The notes beneath the pieces are model-generated. The model was not told where the DNA came from. It saw only the letters and a program-made list of their open reading frames with translations, and did not search any database. Made by a program: the position numbers and the translations under genes. A DNA stretch of 49,364 nucleotides from Arachnopeziza araneosa. Lineage: Eukaryota; Ascomycota; Leotiomycetes; Helotiales; Arachnopezizaceae. Shown piece by piece: positions 32,877 through 42,951 of the stretch; positions within the stretch are counted from its first letter, which is position 1, and every line of letters starts with the position of its first letter. The DNA is taken from positions 1 through 49,364 of the forward strand of contig QYAI01000249.1 of NCBI GenBank assembly GCA_003988855.1, in the 5' to 3' direction.

Positions 32877-32885
32877 TATAAATAG
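32877..32885 (+). promoter_or_regulatory. TATA box of the BTB gene
   Basis: TATAAATAG lies 54-62 bases upstream of the ATG at 32939, a canonical placement. Confidence 0.65.
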
Positions 32886-32938
32886 AGGCTACTCCCTACT
32901 GCAGAAAATCAAGTCGTCAACTCCTAAAAACTTTTCTC

Positions 32939-33886
32939 ATGAATTCTCAAAAATGGGATCCCTTAAAGTCTTTCAGATCCCCGGCCACTTCTTCTAATAA
33001 TGTCGTGCTCGTGGTTGGACAAGGCGATACACGGGTAGCTTTCATCGTCTCCAAAGTTTATTACTTCGACATCATGTTCAACGGCTCCTTTAAAGAGGCA
33101 ATAGATATGCAAGCCACCTTCCCGGAAGACAATGTCGAGTGTTTCGAGTTGTTTCCCAAATGGTTAGTCAAGGATGATTTGCCTTATCTAGGGCACCTAG
33201 ATCTCGATTCGAACCAACTTAACAACTTCTGGAACTGGAATCCGTATGCCCTTTACAAAATAGCCGACAAATATGGTGTCTTAGAGCTTATGGACCTTAC
33301 TTTGAACCGGTTACTCTATGGATTTTCGATAGTTGATATTACGGGAGGCGGCATATGGCCACCAGATACTAGGAAAGCTCGTGCAACTCTTCATTCTTGG
33401 AACCCTTTCGAACTCTATTTGGAGAAGGATAACATTTCCCTTGTCTCCAATTTCGCGGAAGTTTATGACTTCAGCCCCACCCGCTCAGGTTTGCGAACAC
33501 GGTATTTCGCCTATCTCCTATTCAAAATCAATTCGATTCCAATAAACAATAAGACTGAGGAGTATAACGAGGTACGGGAGAGGTATCATCTATCTCTGTG
33601 GGAAGGATTCGAAGGGTATCGAGACGAGATACACGACCTTATGGAGGAAGATTCTGAGCTTTGGCGGAAAGTTCATCAAGAACATTCATTACTTTTTTCC
33701 GCACAAGGCGACCTGAGAGCGCCTGATTATATTCATACCACGAGACATGTCACTTGGCATATGCTTCTACACCCTCTGACAGACGCTCCCGACAAATTGT
33801 GCCATTTTCACATGCACTCCGATCAAATCGAGCCAGATCATTGCAAGAATCGTTCACGGACAGGCTGGGCTCCGCAAAGAAGATAA
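32939..33886 (+). CDS. Fungal BTB/POZ-like protein
   Basis: A single exon encodes 315 residues. The N-terminal 130 residues fit a divergent fungal BTB domain: NVVLVVGQGDTRVAFIVSKV, then YYFDIMFNGSFKEA, DNVECFELFPKWL and YALYKIADKYGVLELMDLTL. These proteins usually act as interaction modules or as cullin-3 adaptors. The C-terminal half is helical and ends with CHFHMHSDQIEPDHC, a Cys/His cluster also found as CRFHWHGPDE in the broken copy at 45161. There is no signal peptide or membrane helix. Expression should start from the nearby TATA box. The specific partner is unknown. Confidence 0.8.
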   Translation: MNSQKWDPLKSFRSPATSSNNVVLVVGQGDTRVAFIVSKVYYFDIMFNGSFKEAIDMQATFPEDNVECFELFPKWLVKDDLPYLGHLDLDSNQLNNFWNWNPYALYKIADKYGVLELMDLTLNRLLYGFSIVDITGGGIWPPDTRKARATLHSWNPFELYLEKDNISLVSNFAEVYDFSPTRSGLRTRYFAYLLFKINSIPINNKTEEYNEVRERYHLSLWEGFEGYRDEIHDLMEEDSELWRKVHQEHSLLFSAQGDLRAPDYIHTTRHVTWHMLLHPLTDAPDKLCHFHMHSDQIEPDHCKNRSRTGWAPQRR

Positions 33887-34633
33887 TGGTCTGTTTGTAT
33901 TAAATGATTTCGATAGCGCAGAATCGTTTTGATGCATTCAAGCAACTCGAGCCTTACTCCAAGAGTGAGGGTAGCTCTAGTGTATAATTTACATTATGTT
34001 TTACTTCGAGCTACTGATAATAAAATGCTACTTCATTACAAAGTATCATGACCCTACGTAGATATCATCTCAACTATGTGATCTTACCAGCTCTCTAAGA
34101 GCTTTATGTCGTGACGTGAAGTCGTGAATCATTCTCCCAGTTGAGTATTTTCACGAGTTTCCAGTCTAGGAACAAAAGAAAACTACTCTTAAAAGTTTCA
34201 AGCCATATGAGTACTGTGACTGCAAGAAGTTGTCAGCAACATAGTACATCCAACGATGAACAACCAAGTTCGCTTAACATTAAAGCTTCTTTCTCTTAGA
34301 CTTTCGCTTCTGAAAATGACAGTACAAAGTCTACAACAAGTTTAGACATTGTGCTCGCCAAAATTAAAATCACTCCTGGTTGTTCGCGTTTGAAAATGAC
34401 TTGAAAACTTCCGCTCTATGCTTCCATCCTGCTCTCTCTCAAGCGTGTTCACAGACGCGATCTTGACCAACTCTCCGATTCGAACACTGTAACTCCTAAC
34501 TACTCTTCTCATTGTCCAGCTCTACTTTCTTCGGATCTTCACTCTCGTTCGCACTTCATTGTCCATACTTCTCTCTCACAATCTCTCAGTACTTTCTCTC
34601 TCTTTCTCATTCCTTCCTCTCTTCTCTATTACA
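33887..34633. other. Intergenic region with C/T-rich leader
   Basis: No gene. The last 130 bases (about 34500-34630) are rich in CTCT runs, as in leaders of highly expressed fungal genes, and precede the broken BTB gene. Confidence 0.45.
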
Positions 34634-35286
34634 ATGTCTCGAACTGGATTCCAGCAAGAGCGAGTCGAAAACTACTCGAATAGTACTCCGTAAGTATCAA
34701 CATTGAACCCATTCTCATTGTTCCATCAAGTAACTAACAATCAAAGTCTTTTCTTCAAGGATGACGAAGTCATCGACATATATTTGTTGGCCCTCCGGGC
34801 AAGCAAGGCCACTTCCGCCTCCCCAAGGCCAGATTGTTCAAAGCCATCCCGTACTTTGAACACGTCCACCTCAGGGACCCTACCGCCACCGAGATCTCCC
34901 TCCCCCACAACCACCCCTCCGCCTTCTCCCTCCTCGTCGACTGGATCTCGAAGCACTAGGACTAGCCTCTTACTATTTCGAGTATGGGGGGTAATGCCCT
35001 CCACTTCTACAAACTCTCCGTCACTCTCCGGCTCCACGATTTGCAAGATCAGACCATGGACATTTACATGGGCAATCTTGCTCATCACAAGGAGTATCCT
35101 AGCGTAGAGACTCTGGAGCGGGGATGGCGACTAGGGGGGCTAGGAATGTCGAAATTGATAATCTACTTTCTACGGTGGATGATTGAGCAGAAGCATCGAG
35201 ATTTACCATCGAAACCTATAGAAGCAGATTTTACGGTGCTTTTAAATCAGTTTGTGTGGTATATGTTATATGAGAATTGTAGATAG
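34634..35286 (+). pseudogene. Broken BTB/POZ gene
   Basis: Exon 1 (34634-34689, MSRTGFQQERVENYSNSTP) is followed by a good intron (34690-34746, GTAAGT...CAAAG). The frame then reads LFFKDDEVIDI, but the BTB core continues only in another frame: IFVGPPGKQGHFRLPKARLF, then KAIPYFEHVHLRD and HPSAFSLLVDWISKH. The frame change falls in an ATAT run near 34778-34783, consistent with a 2-base insertion. The core then meets a TAG at 34957. A later frame (34984-35286) still has protein-like content (LHFYKLSVTLRLHDLQDQTM). The promoter-side features look intact, so decay may be recent. A sequencing error in the AT run could also explain the shift. Confidence 0.7.
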
Positions 35287-35452
35287 ATATGCTTGTACTG
35301 GAAATTTGCTGCTTCTCACTTACAGAGTTCGCTTACAGGATTCGCTTACAAAGGAGATACTCTATAAGTTAGAGAAAGTCGTCTGGTCTTGAAAAGGATT
35401 TGCTTTAGATTGATACCCAGAAAGATTTCATTAAGACTAAATACTGGAGCTC

Positions 35453-36856
35453 TCACGCCAACCTCTTCTCACTCCATTGAATTGCTACATCTGCAGTAGC
35501 CCCATCCAAGAAATCGTTCATAACAACTACTAATTCATTCTGTTCCAACCTTCCCGAGTTCTGCGCAATCCAGGGTAGAGTCTTACTATCACAGATGGGT
35601 TTCGTAGCCAGCAAGCATGAACTTGACGCATTAGCGGCTAAAACGCTGTAAGCCACCACATCCGGAATATTTGTCGCCGTCGCCTGACACTGAAGATTCG
35701 TGAAAGGTCTCCCATCTTGATTCGCTGGCGTGATGGCATTGAATTCCGCCACAAGCGGATCACCGGTGAGTGTCGCGTTCCCGGCATCAGTGTAGGTGCT
35801 GAATGAATCTATTGGCGTGAACCAAATCAATCGCTTATGCTGAGAACGTAACTCCTCAATACTGAGATGTAACATGTCGTCCAGACCGCCAGCTACAACT
35901 GTTCCATTAGATGCAGCGATGGCATCAGCAACGTAAGACTGCATATCTTGATCACTAGGACGAGCGCACTCATTCGGAACACCATCCCAGCGAAGTTGAA
36001 ACACGACAATTTCATCAGCGTGCGCAGAGAGAAATGTCACAACATCGTGGAGGAATTGAGCATATGGCATACCAGGAATGGCGGAGTGCGAGAAATAGAG
36101 TACGTCCGGAATGGGATGAGAAGGACGGATTTCTGAGTGAATATATGCGGGGCGGAATTCAAAATATCGGGCTCCAATACTAAGGATTGTGGAGAGAGTA
36201 TCCTTTTGAGTGATGGCAAGTCCCTGAATGATATTTGGTGCAATGCGCACAATGGCTTCGTGGCTCATCATAGTAGCGATTTTTGCAAACACCGGGTTGA
36301 TCTTAGTCAAGACATCCAAAAGGGCGCTACTTTGAAGAAGGGCATCGGATGATTGCATGCTATTCATTCCAATGTCGTGCGCAGCTGGGAGGAAGAAGTT
36401 GGTGAATGGTTTTTGAGACTGGGGCGAGCCTTGTGGTGCGACTTGACTCATCCAGCTGCTGTAGTTGGGTGTTACGGCCACATAGCATTGATCAGCGCTT
36501 GGAAGGCCAGCGACACCAGGCCCAGCATCATAGTAGCCATATGAGACTATCACGTCGCTGGTAACTACCGAGATCTGATCGACCATAGACTTCAATGAAC
36601 CCGCTTCCAAGTTACCAGTCAGGGTGTTGATATTGACACTTTGAAGAGTGATTTGATTGCCATTTTGGGTGACTCTGAAGGAGAAAGTACCAGTGAAGTT
36701 GAAAGGGCCTTTGATCGCTTTCTTGTCGACTTCAACATGGTCGTTGCCAAAGACTCGGAGTTCATTCTTGATGAGGTTGTGGCCCGGGACTGCAAACTCG
36801 ATCTGGCAGCCTGGAACGGCTATGTACGAATAGCACTGTACTCCTTTGCTTGGCAT
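35453..36856 (-). CDS. PLC-like phosphodiesterase (TIM-barrel, PI-PLC X-like)
   Basis: A single exon of 467 residues. Residues 1-120 form a beta-rich N-terminal region (VPGCQIEFAVPGHNLIKNEL). A PLC-like alpha/beta barrel starts at TNFFLPAAHDIGMNSMQSSD, where the His is the expected first catalytic histidine. Further barrel motifs are SIGARYFEFRPAYI, LYFSHSAIPG (second conserved His region) and ADEIVVFQLRWDG. Bacterial-type PI-PLCs cleave phosphoinositides without calcium. Fungal relatives of this length are mostly uncharacterised. No N-terminal signal peptide is seen from this ATG, although several glycosylation-like sites occur, so localisation is uncertain. It lies between the broken BTB gene and the CBM1 gene with no obvious shared role. 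Confidence 0.85.
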   Translation of the reverse strand: MPSKGVQCYSYIAVPGCQIEFAVPGHNLIKNELRVFGNDHVEVDKKAIKGPFNFTGTFSFRVTQNGNQITLQSVNINTLTGNLEAGSLKSMVDQISVVTSDVIVSYGYYDAGPGVAGLPSADQCYVAVTPNYSSWMSQVAPQGSPQSQKPFTNFFLPAAHDIGMNSMQSSDALLQSSALLDVLTKINPVFAKIATMMSHEAIVRIAPNIIQGLAITQKDTLSTILSIGARYFEFRPAYIHSEIRPSHPIPDVLYFSHSAIPGMPYAQFLHDVVTFLSAHADEIVVFQLRWDGVPNECARPSDQDMQSYVADAIAASNGTVVAGGLDDMLHLSIEELRSQHKRLIWFTPIDSFSTYTDAGNATLTGDPLVAEFNAITPANQDGRPFTNLQCQATATNIPDVVAYSVLAANASSSCLLATKPICDSKTLPWIAQNSGRLEQNELVVVMNDFLDGATADVAIQWSEKRLA

Positions 36857-37842
36857 GTTGATTTTCAGTGTATACTGATGATTGTAGGGGAACTCTTAAA
36901 TGAAGGGACATGATGAGAGGTGGTGAGCTTTATGACTCTCGAGGGCTCTGGGCTAGGCTTGGCTAGAAGCTGAAGAAAAGCAAACTCCAAGATGCAGGTG
37001 AGCGGATCATGCACAATTCGTGAGACATAGCATCAGGTGGCCAATAGAGCGTCTCGTCGTTTTTTTGAGCTGAGCCAAAAGCGCCACAAGCCTGCCTGCA
37101 TGTCACCCTCCGATAACATACAGCTGGTATGTTGAGCGCATCAACTCCGCCAGTTATCCGTCCTACGCTGAGCTCCATCGTCCAACTTTGGTCGTGCTCA
37201 GTGGGATTGGTAGCGGTGAGGTAGTCAAAATAGTAGATCATCAGTGCGCTCTTGGTGTTCTGTACCTAATGATTGGCCTTGTAAGCGCTATCGAGTGACC
37301 CGCTCACGAGGGTTCCCGTTGGTTTGGGCATCGGGACCCTGAAAATGTCGGGCCGTAGCGTGACGATCGCGGGACCATGAACTGCACGTGTGCTCATCAT
37401 CACCGACAGCATCTCACCCCACTGGATATGACAACTCTCTCCGGCCGTATCCAACACAATCCACGAGTGTGGCTCAAATAATAGTCAGTCACTGTGCCGC
37501 ATTCACGCTTTCCGAGTCCGGCTGCTAGGTCCGATCTCCACGTCCGGCTCCCAGGACCGGCTGACAGGAACAATAGGGCTCCCACCCTATCTTCGTTCTG
37601 CTCGTACGGTTGATACAAACATTCTGCTGTGAAAGAAAACCCCTCTCCGCTACCCCGCAATATATAGCTTTAGGCAGTGCCTGGCTAAAGACCTTAGATC
37701 TCCGTACTGGCCAACAAGATCACCGGAGCGTCTCCACGGGCCGCATCTTGAATGCGATAGATACGTAAGTTACGGTTATAAGTTCAGATGAAAAGTTGTC
37801 ATCTATTCACTCATTTTTCTCGTCATAACATATCTTCTCATC
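36857..37842. other. Intergenic region
   Basis: This is the divergent promoter region between the phosphodiesterase (minus) and the CBM1 protein (plus). Minus-strand frames at 36963-37241 and 37400-37660 have no domain. The TATA-like ATATATAG at about 37661-37668 is not close to a called start. Confidence 0.45.
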
Positions 37843-38501
37843 ATGTTGTTCAAATACCTTACCCCTCTCTTGATCGGCTTCCTCTGTCTCATTGACGGTT
37901 CCGTTGCAAAATTCAAAACTTCGACAAAGACAACTAAAGTTACTTCTAGTGTAAAGACTACTCATTCACCTACCACTACTCTACCTACAACAACAGCAGC
38001 TACAACAACTACAGAAGTTTGCCAGCCACAATAGTAAGAATGACGAGTAAAGGAGACACCACTCTGCTGATACTTTTCTCCAGTTCCCTCTGCGCCGGCC
38101 CAGGCTACACAGGACCAACATGCTGCCAATCACCATACTCATGTCTCTTATCTCTTCCTCTTGTTCCTACAGCTTACTCCGCCTGTGACATTTACGTTCC
38201 TCCACCAACTTCATTTCCCGCTCCTACGATGTTGCCATGTGCAGCTGAATAGTAGGATAGAACCACACCCTCAGGATTTATACCTAACTGACAATTTTCT
38301 AAAGTGCTCAATGCGGAGGTCAAGGCTTCCCTGGACCATATTGTTGTCAACCGGGGCTTACCTGTTTTGTCAACAACGCTTATTTCCACAATTGCTATAC
38401 AGCAGATCCGGTATGTCGATACAATCTACTGTGAAGAGGAGAGTCTACTAAAAATATTTCAGGGTGTGTCAACAGCTAGTACTGGAACGGCATGGTCATA
38501 A
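37843..38501 (+). CDS. Small secreted protein with two CBM1 (cellulose-binding) modules
   Basis: Four exons (37843-38033, 38084-38251, 38305-38410, 38463-38501) with introns of 50, 53 and 52 bp give 167 residues. Residues 1-22 are a signal peptide (LLIGFLCLIDGSVA). A Thr/Ser-rich linker (about 24-57) follows. Module 1 runs from VCQPQYSLCAGPGYTGPTCC to AYSACD. After a Pro-rich spacer, module 2 runs from CAAEYAQCGGQGFPGPYCC through LTCFVNNAYFHNC. Both keep the CBM1 Cys pattern, and the usual first Trp is Tyr or Phe (GYTG, GFPG). Each module is split by an intron in the same Tyr codon (TA|T), so the modules arose by exon duplication. No catalytic domain is present. It may be a cell-wall/cellulose-binding or effector-like protein. 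Confidence 0.88.
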
Positions 38502-39365
38502 CAGTACCATGAGTTTAAACCGACTTTGAAGTTTCGATTTACAGTGGAAAGTCTTCGGTGGAAGCGAACTAGTCAATATTGTATATACTTTACAAAGTAC
38601 ATATAATATTTATGATGATATATACCGCTATGATGTAAACGAAATGATATGAAATGCTGTACTTAATTTCTTCACGTCGTTTCCTAAAACCTTTCAAGAC
38701 ATTAAAGAGGTGAGCTTATAGAGCCAACAATATGATTTGATGTAAGTTGCAGTCCCTCAATCTGGTCTATCATTATTCCTCAGCATTATTTTTACCGTTT
38801 CAAGGTTCTAAAAGCACTGAGATGGAGGAAATGGGATGTTCAGTTTCAAGGTCACGTGTCGAGGTGGTGACACGTGCGAGATCACCTGATTCGATCCAAC
38901 TTGCAAGATGCCTAGAGTTCAAGATCGCATGTTTAATGTAACTGCGTCTGGGAATAGAAAGCCTTCTCTCTGCCATCAACAAATTAAGAACCACATGACT
39001 CACTCTTAACCAATGGACAATTTTGATCTTGTTGTTTTAGGCTCCAGCCGAGCAACTTCAAGGCAGCCTCACTAATCAGTCTCTTCTCAAGTTAGAATCT
39101 CTCTGCTCGATTAATCTGTTAGGTTTAAATCCCACAATTTGGTTACAACCTACCAATTAACTTGATCTCGCGTTGAGAACATCGGGCCCACAAAGTGCTC
39201 CTTGCTCAAGCCACACCTTGTTCCAGGGTCTCAATAGAAATCCTTAGCTCCTTTTCTGCCTATGCCAATCCAAGGGGAGCATTTTACCTATATATCCAAC
39301 CCTCATTCTCATGATTTGAGAACTTCTCAATCACTACTTCAGATCCATCAGATCAATCCATTATC
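38502..39365. other. Intergenic region
   Basis: No gene recognised. The right end is the promoter of the F-box-like gene, with a TATATAT at 39289. Confidence 0.5.
39289..39295 (+). promoter_or_regulatory. TATA box of the F-box-like gene
   Basis: TATATAT lies 71-77 bases upstream of the ATG at 39366. Confidence 0.45.
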
Positions 39366-40646
39366 ATGTGCCTCGAAAAACTTTCTGACGAGGTCCTTCT
39401 CCAAATTGTCTCCTGGCTAGAAGCAGACATCTATGGACCAGAGATTGGACTTACACCACAAAATGGCTCTCAACATCTAGCCTCATTAGCCCTCTGTTCC
39501 CGCCGGCTGAACATCATCGCCTCACCTCTGCTCTATCGAACCTTGGTTCAGTCAAGGAATACAGCACTCCCGTTGTTTCTGCGCCTCATCTTGAAAGAAC
39601 CGAAAATTACTTCTGAAGTGAGGGCGTTGGTAGCGAGCGAGTTCGGTGAGGATGACCCGCTCGACATGTCGAGTTATTCGGGTGAGGATTTCGAACGGTG
39701 TCGCCTCGCCATCGCCTCGATCAGTTCAAACCCGATAGACGAAGATTCCTGGCTGCGGGATGTAAAAATGGGAAGTTGGGATGCCATCGTGTCTCTTCTG
39801 TTCTTTCTCCTTCCCAATTTGGAGGAGATCAACATGACGGCTTACGACGGAGAAGGTGAATACATTCATCAAACGTTGGCGCACATGGCTTCTCAACAGA
39901 CCGCCGGGAGCTCGACGCACTGTCTGAAGCACCTGAGGAAGACGGCACTTGATTATGACGACACCGAAATGGGAATGAGTATTGAAGACGTTACACCATA
40001 TTGTGCTCTCCCTTCCATGGAAGAACTCCACATCAACATGCTAGCAGACGAAGAATTTCACGCAGGTTCTTTTCACTCCAACGTCAGAGAGTTATATATC
40101 ACCAATAGCTGCGTGGATGGAGACGCCATGATCTCATTCTTACGCTGCTTCCCTTCGCTTCAAACATTTTCCTACGAAAATGGCGGCGCAATTGTCGGGT
40201 ACTCTGACTTTTTACCCCAGAAGTTCGGCGAAGCTATTGCCCATCTACATGACTGTCTCGAGAAGTTAGTATTGATTGATGCTTCCGGCGAAAATAGTGA
40301 TGACCTCGCTCCTATTGGATCGCTATCAAAATTCAAGAAGCTTAAGAGCGTGCTTGTGTTTTCCGATGGGCTATTTGGGAAAGAGGATGAGAGTAATGAA
40401 AATGATGTACCACAGCTTGTTGATATTCTACCAGTTTCGATAGAAGAGGCAGGAATCAGTAGCTGCCGGCCCTCAATATTTATGGACTTGCGCGAGCTCT
40501 TGGCACATGTGCATCAAAAATTTCCTTTTCTGAAGCTTTTGGCAATGAATGGTTTGAAAATAAGCAAAAGTATTTACAGCGAAAGTTATGAGGAGGCGTT
40601 GCGTAGCGATTTCAAGGAAGCTGGTATTCAGCTCGCAATTACATAG
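39366..40646 (+). CDS. F-box-like protein
   Basis: A single exon of 426 residues. The N-terminus, CLEKLSDEVLLQIVSWLEAD with LASLALCSRRLNIIASPLLY, fits an F-box (about 4-60), the Skp1-binding motif of SCF ubiquitin ligases. The rest has spaced leucine-rich segments (LLPNLEEINMTAY, LPSMEELHINML, FPSLQTFSYENGG, FKKLKSVLVFSDG), like the divergent leucine-rich repeats of fungal F-box proteins, and would form the substrate-binding part. No membrane or secretion signal is present. The target is unknown. This is one of the commonest expanded families in filamentous fungi, so the neighbourhood gives no further clue. Confidence 0.82.
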   Translation: MCLEKLSDEVLLQIVSWLEADIYGPEIGLTPQNGSQHLASLALCSRRLNIIASPLLYRTLVQSRNTALPLFLRLILKEPKITSEVRALVASEFGEDDPLDMSSYSGEDFERCRLAIASISSNPIDEDSWLRDVKMGSWDAIVSLLFFLLPNLEEINMTAYDGEGEYIHQTLAHMASQQTAGSSTHCLKHLRKTALDYDDTEMGMSIEDVTPYCALPSMEELHINMLADEEFHAGSFHSNVRELYITNSCVDGDAMISFLRCFPSLQTFSYENGGAIVGYSDFLPQKFGEAIAHLHDCLEKLVLIDASGENSDDLAPIGSLSKFKKLKSVLVFSDGLFGKEDESNENDVPQLVDILPVSIEEAGISSCRPSIFMDLRELLAHVHQKFPFLKLLAMNGLKISKSIYSESYEEALRSDFKEAGIQLAIT

Positions 40647-40789
40647 TTAGATAACATATGTCAATCATATAAATTTCATCGAAACAAAAACCAGTGAATC
40701 AAAAGAAGCACCTGTGAAATGCTATGCTCTCTGTCTTTAAATCTTTCAGTCAATATGTCAACTCCAAAACCTTCCATCCAATTGCGCAT

Positions 40790-42266
40790 CTAAGTATCCA
40801 GATCCATTTCTTCATCAACTTCAACAGCCTCCTCACCAAACTCATCGACTTCATCCCTTCCGATCCGTTCGTCGATTTCTGCTTTTAAAGCATCAGCTTC
40901 CTCTTCACGGCCCCATTCTCGTAGCCACCCTTCCAGCCGAAGTATGTATCTAACTACATCTGAATCTGCCTCTCCCCACGCATCTGCGCCTATGCTTATG
41001 GCGTATCGCAAATACGCTTCAGCGGCGTATATTTGATGTTGAAGATATTGATTCCGGGCAGCTAAAGAATGAGCTCTTATTATTGCGTCAGTATCTTGAG
41101 ATCTTGAAATAATCTCGACAGCAATTGTTTCTCCTTTCTCATGGCGATGCTGACTCGCTAAAGTATGAGCCAATGAAGTCATGATTTGCAACGTCTGCGG
41201 CGAGTCAAAGCTTGATTCCGGTTCGCAGTCAGCAAGTAAATCTCGGAAAAGTCTCTCTCGCTCTGAAGGATCCGCATCAAATAAAGAAATACATCCAAGA
41301 ACGCATCGATTGTCCGCGGTTCCAGTGCCCGCAAAGCGACGCCGACGAGATTGAATATTTTCGACAATGTCGGCCGGCCCTCGATGTATAAACCTTCCCT
41401 TATCAGTTCAATAGCCATCCTAGACAATTCATAGAATTCTCTACAATAGTTCGAGGCAATCAATCTACTCCCAGAGCGATCGAACCAAACCCTACTTTCA
41501 AGTGAACCTTCGATATAATTTTGGATATTATGCAAAACTTGCTCTGGAACAGGCAGAACTTGGGGAGGTGACGGCGATGGTGAGGGCGTAGGGTTCTGGG
41601 ACAACATGTTGTAGATATCTTGGATAGTTAATTGAAAGATGTTTTCATCTACTTCGAAAGGCTAGAGAGTTTACGCCTCAGATTGGGAGTCTCATTCACG
41701 CTCGGAATCGTCGATGAATGAGGAGCAAGTGCGGTCATAGAAGGCTTGCGGCTTGCGAGACAACGCCCTCTGCTGGCCCGGGGCTGCTAATCGGTGATGG
41801 TGTTCTACAAGAAACATCCGAGGGAGTAGGAGCATCAACGGGTTGGGTGGAATCCTTCTTCCGCCTAAAGTATTCCTTCACTTGCTCCATCGTTACCAGC
41901 TCGCCTCGAACACGAAAGTAACTTTGCTTGCCAATTTGCCTCCGTTGCTGGTCCATGCGGCGAATTGCAATCATATCTCGTTCTTTGTGTTTCTTGTCAA
42001 GCTTCCATTTCATGATCCAGTTCTTGTATGTGCGGAGGCTATATCTGTCAGGGCGATATGCTGTAGCATAGGAGGAAGATATCTACTCACCTGGCTTTAT
42101 GTCCACGTTGGAGCATGATAGCCATGACCTCTTTCAGCTTTAAGCCTTGGTCAACGTACAGTTGCTTGATGAGGAGGCGATGTCGCTCCCAGTCTTCTTG
42201 TGATGGGCCTTGGAGAGGTGGTCTTTCTCCTACGGTAGGCTGAGAGTGTACGAAATTTTCGGACAT
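40790..42266 (-). CDS. Clr5-domain protein; 3' half of uncertain structure or frameshifted
   Basis: Exons 42091-42266 and from 42044 down (46 bp intron) encode a Clr5 domain (PF14420) at about residues 20-75: SQEDWERHRLLIKQLYVDQG, then LKEVMAIMLQRGHKARYSLR and TYKNWIMKWKLDKKHKERD. A basic region QSYFRVRGELVTMEQVKEYF follows. That frame stops at 41735. A second coding block (from about 41685, PFEVDENIF, then IQNYIEGSLESRVWFDR) looks like the C-terminal part usual in Clr5 proteins and can be joined only through weak donors. Near 41260-41290 the frame shifts again without a good intron (FLDVFLYLM versus LFRDLLADCEPESSFDSPQT) before the end EEMDLDT. It could be one gene with odd introns, two genes or a decaying gene. 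Function of the domain is unclear. Confidence 0.6.
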
Positions 42267-42951
42267 GATCGGGTTTGTTAGGGGAAAATAATCAAATAGT
42301 AAACACGTAGCGGGGAAAGAAGGCTACGGAGAGGTGATGAGATGATAAACGAGAATGAGTAGCGAGGATGCAGTAATGAGGAGGTCGTAATCAATCAAAT
42401 ATCGAGAAGGCAGCAAGCATACAAACGAGAAACAAACGGGAACGCAAGTGTGACGAATTTGATATGAGCATGGAGAGGAAGGAGAGTAAACTTAATCAGA
42501 CTCGGCCGCAGCAGCCTCGTCGAGCAGAAGCAACCCAATGACAGAAGGTGGCGCCGTCTCTTATGACAATTGAGCACTAGCCGAGCAAAAGTACACTGCA
42601 TATGCGCAGCCAATCCGCTGTAATGGACTTTTGCATCTCATCCACGTCAGCTGAAGACTCTCAGCCAACGGATTCGTGCCACCCCAAAGCGACGCCTTAG
42701 TTCGGTAAGGACTCTCTCATCTCAAGATAACCTTAGAATAGTTGGGCCAACCACGTGATATATATGAGAGGCGTGATCCGAAAAGGGAGATAGGGAAGTC
42801 GGAGTTCCTAGCCTTCCTTTAAAATTGATCTAGAAGTAGATCTTGGAATGTTTTCATTTTGAGTTCAATCAAAATCAAAGAACGGTCTTAATATCCACGT
42901 GATCTTCTATCCCCCTATCATACCAAGCCACTGTCAGCCATCACACCTCTC
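42267..42951. other. Intergenic region
   Basis: This holds the Clr5 gene promoter and the FMN monooxygenase 3' flank. No gene recognised. Confidence 0.5.

Larger units (their letters stand above)
31303..32938. other. Intergenic region
   Basis: This 1.6 kb region holds the promoter of the GPI-type gene and, near the right end, the promoter of the BTB gene. One short ATG frame (32641-32787) is listed separately. No other gene was seen. Confidence 0.45.

Noticed and set aside
36963..37660. Two minus-strand frames upstream of the phosphodiesterase gene
   Set aside because: No recognised domain, no linking splice sites, and they lie in the divergent promoter region.
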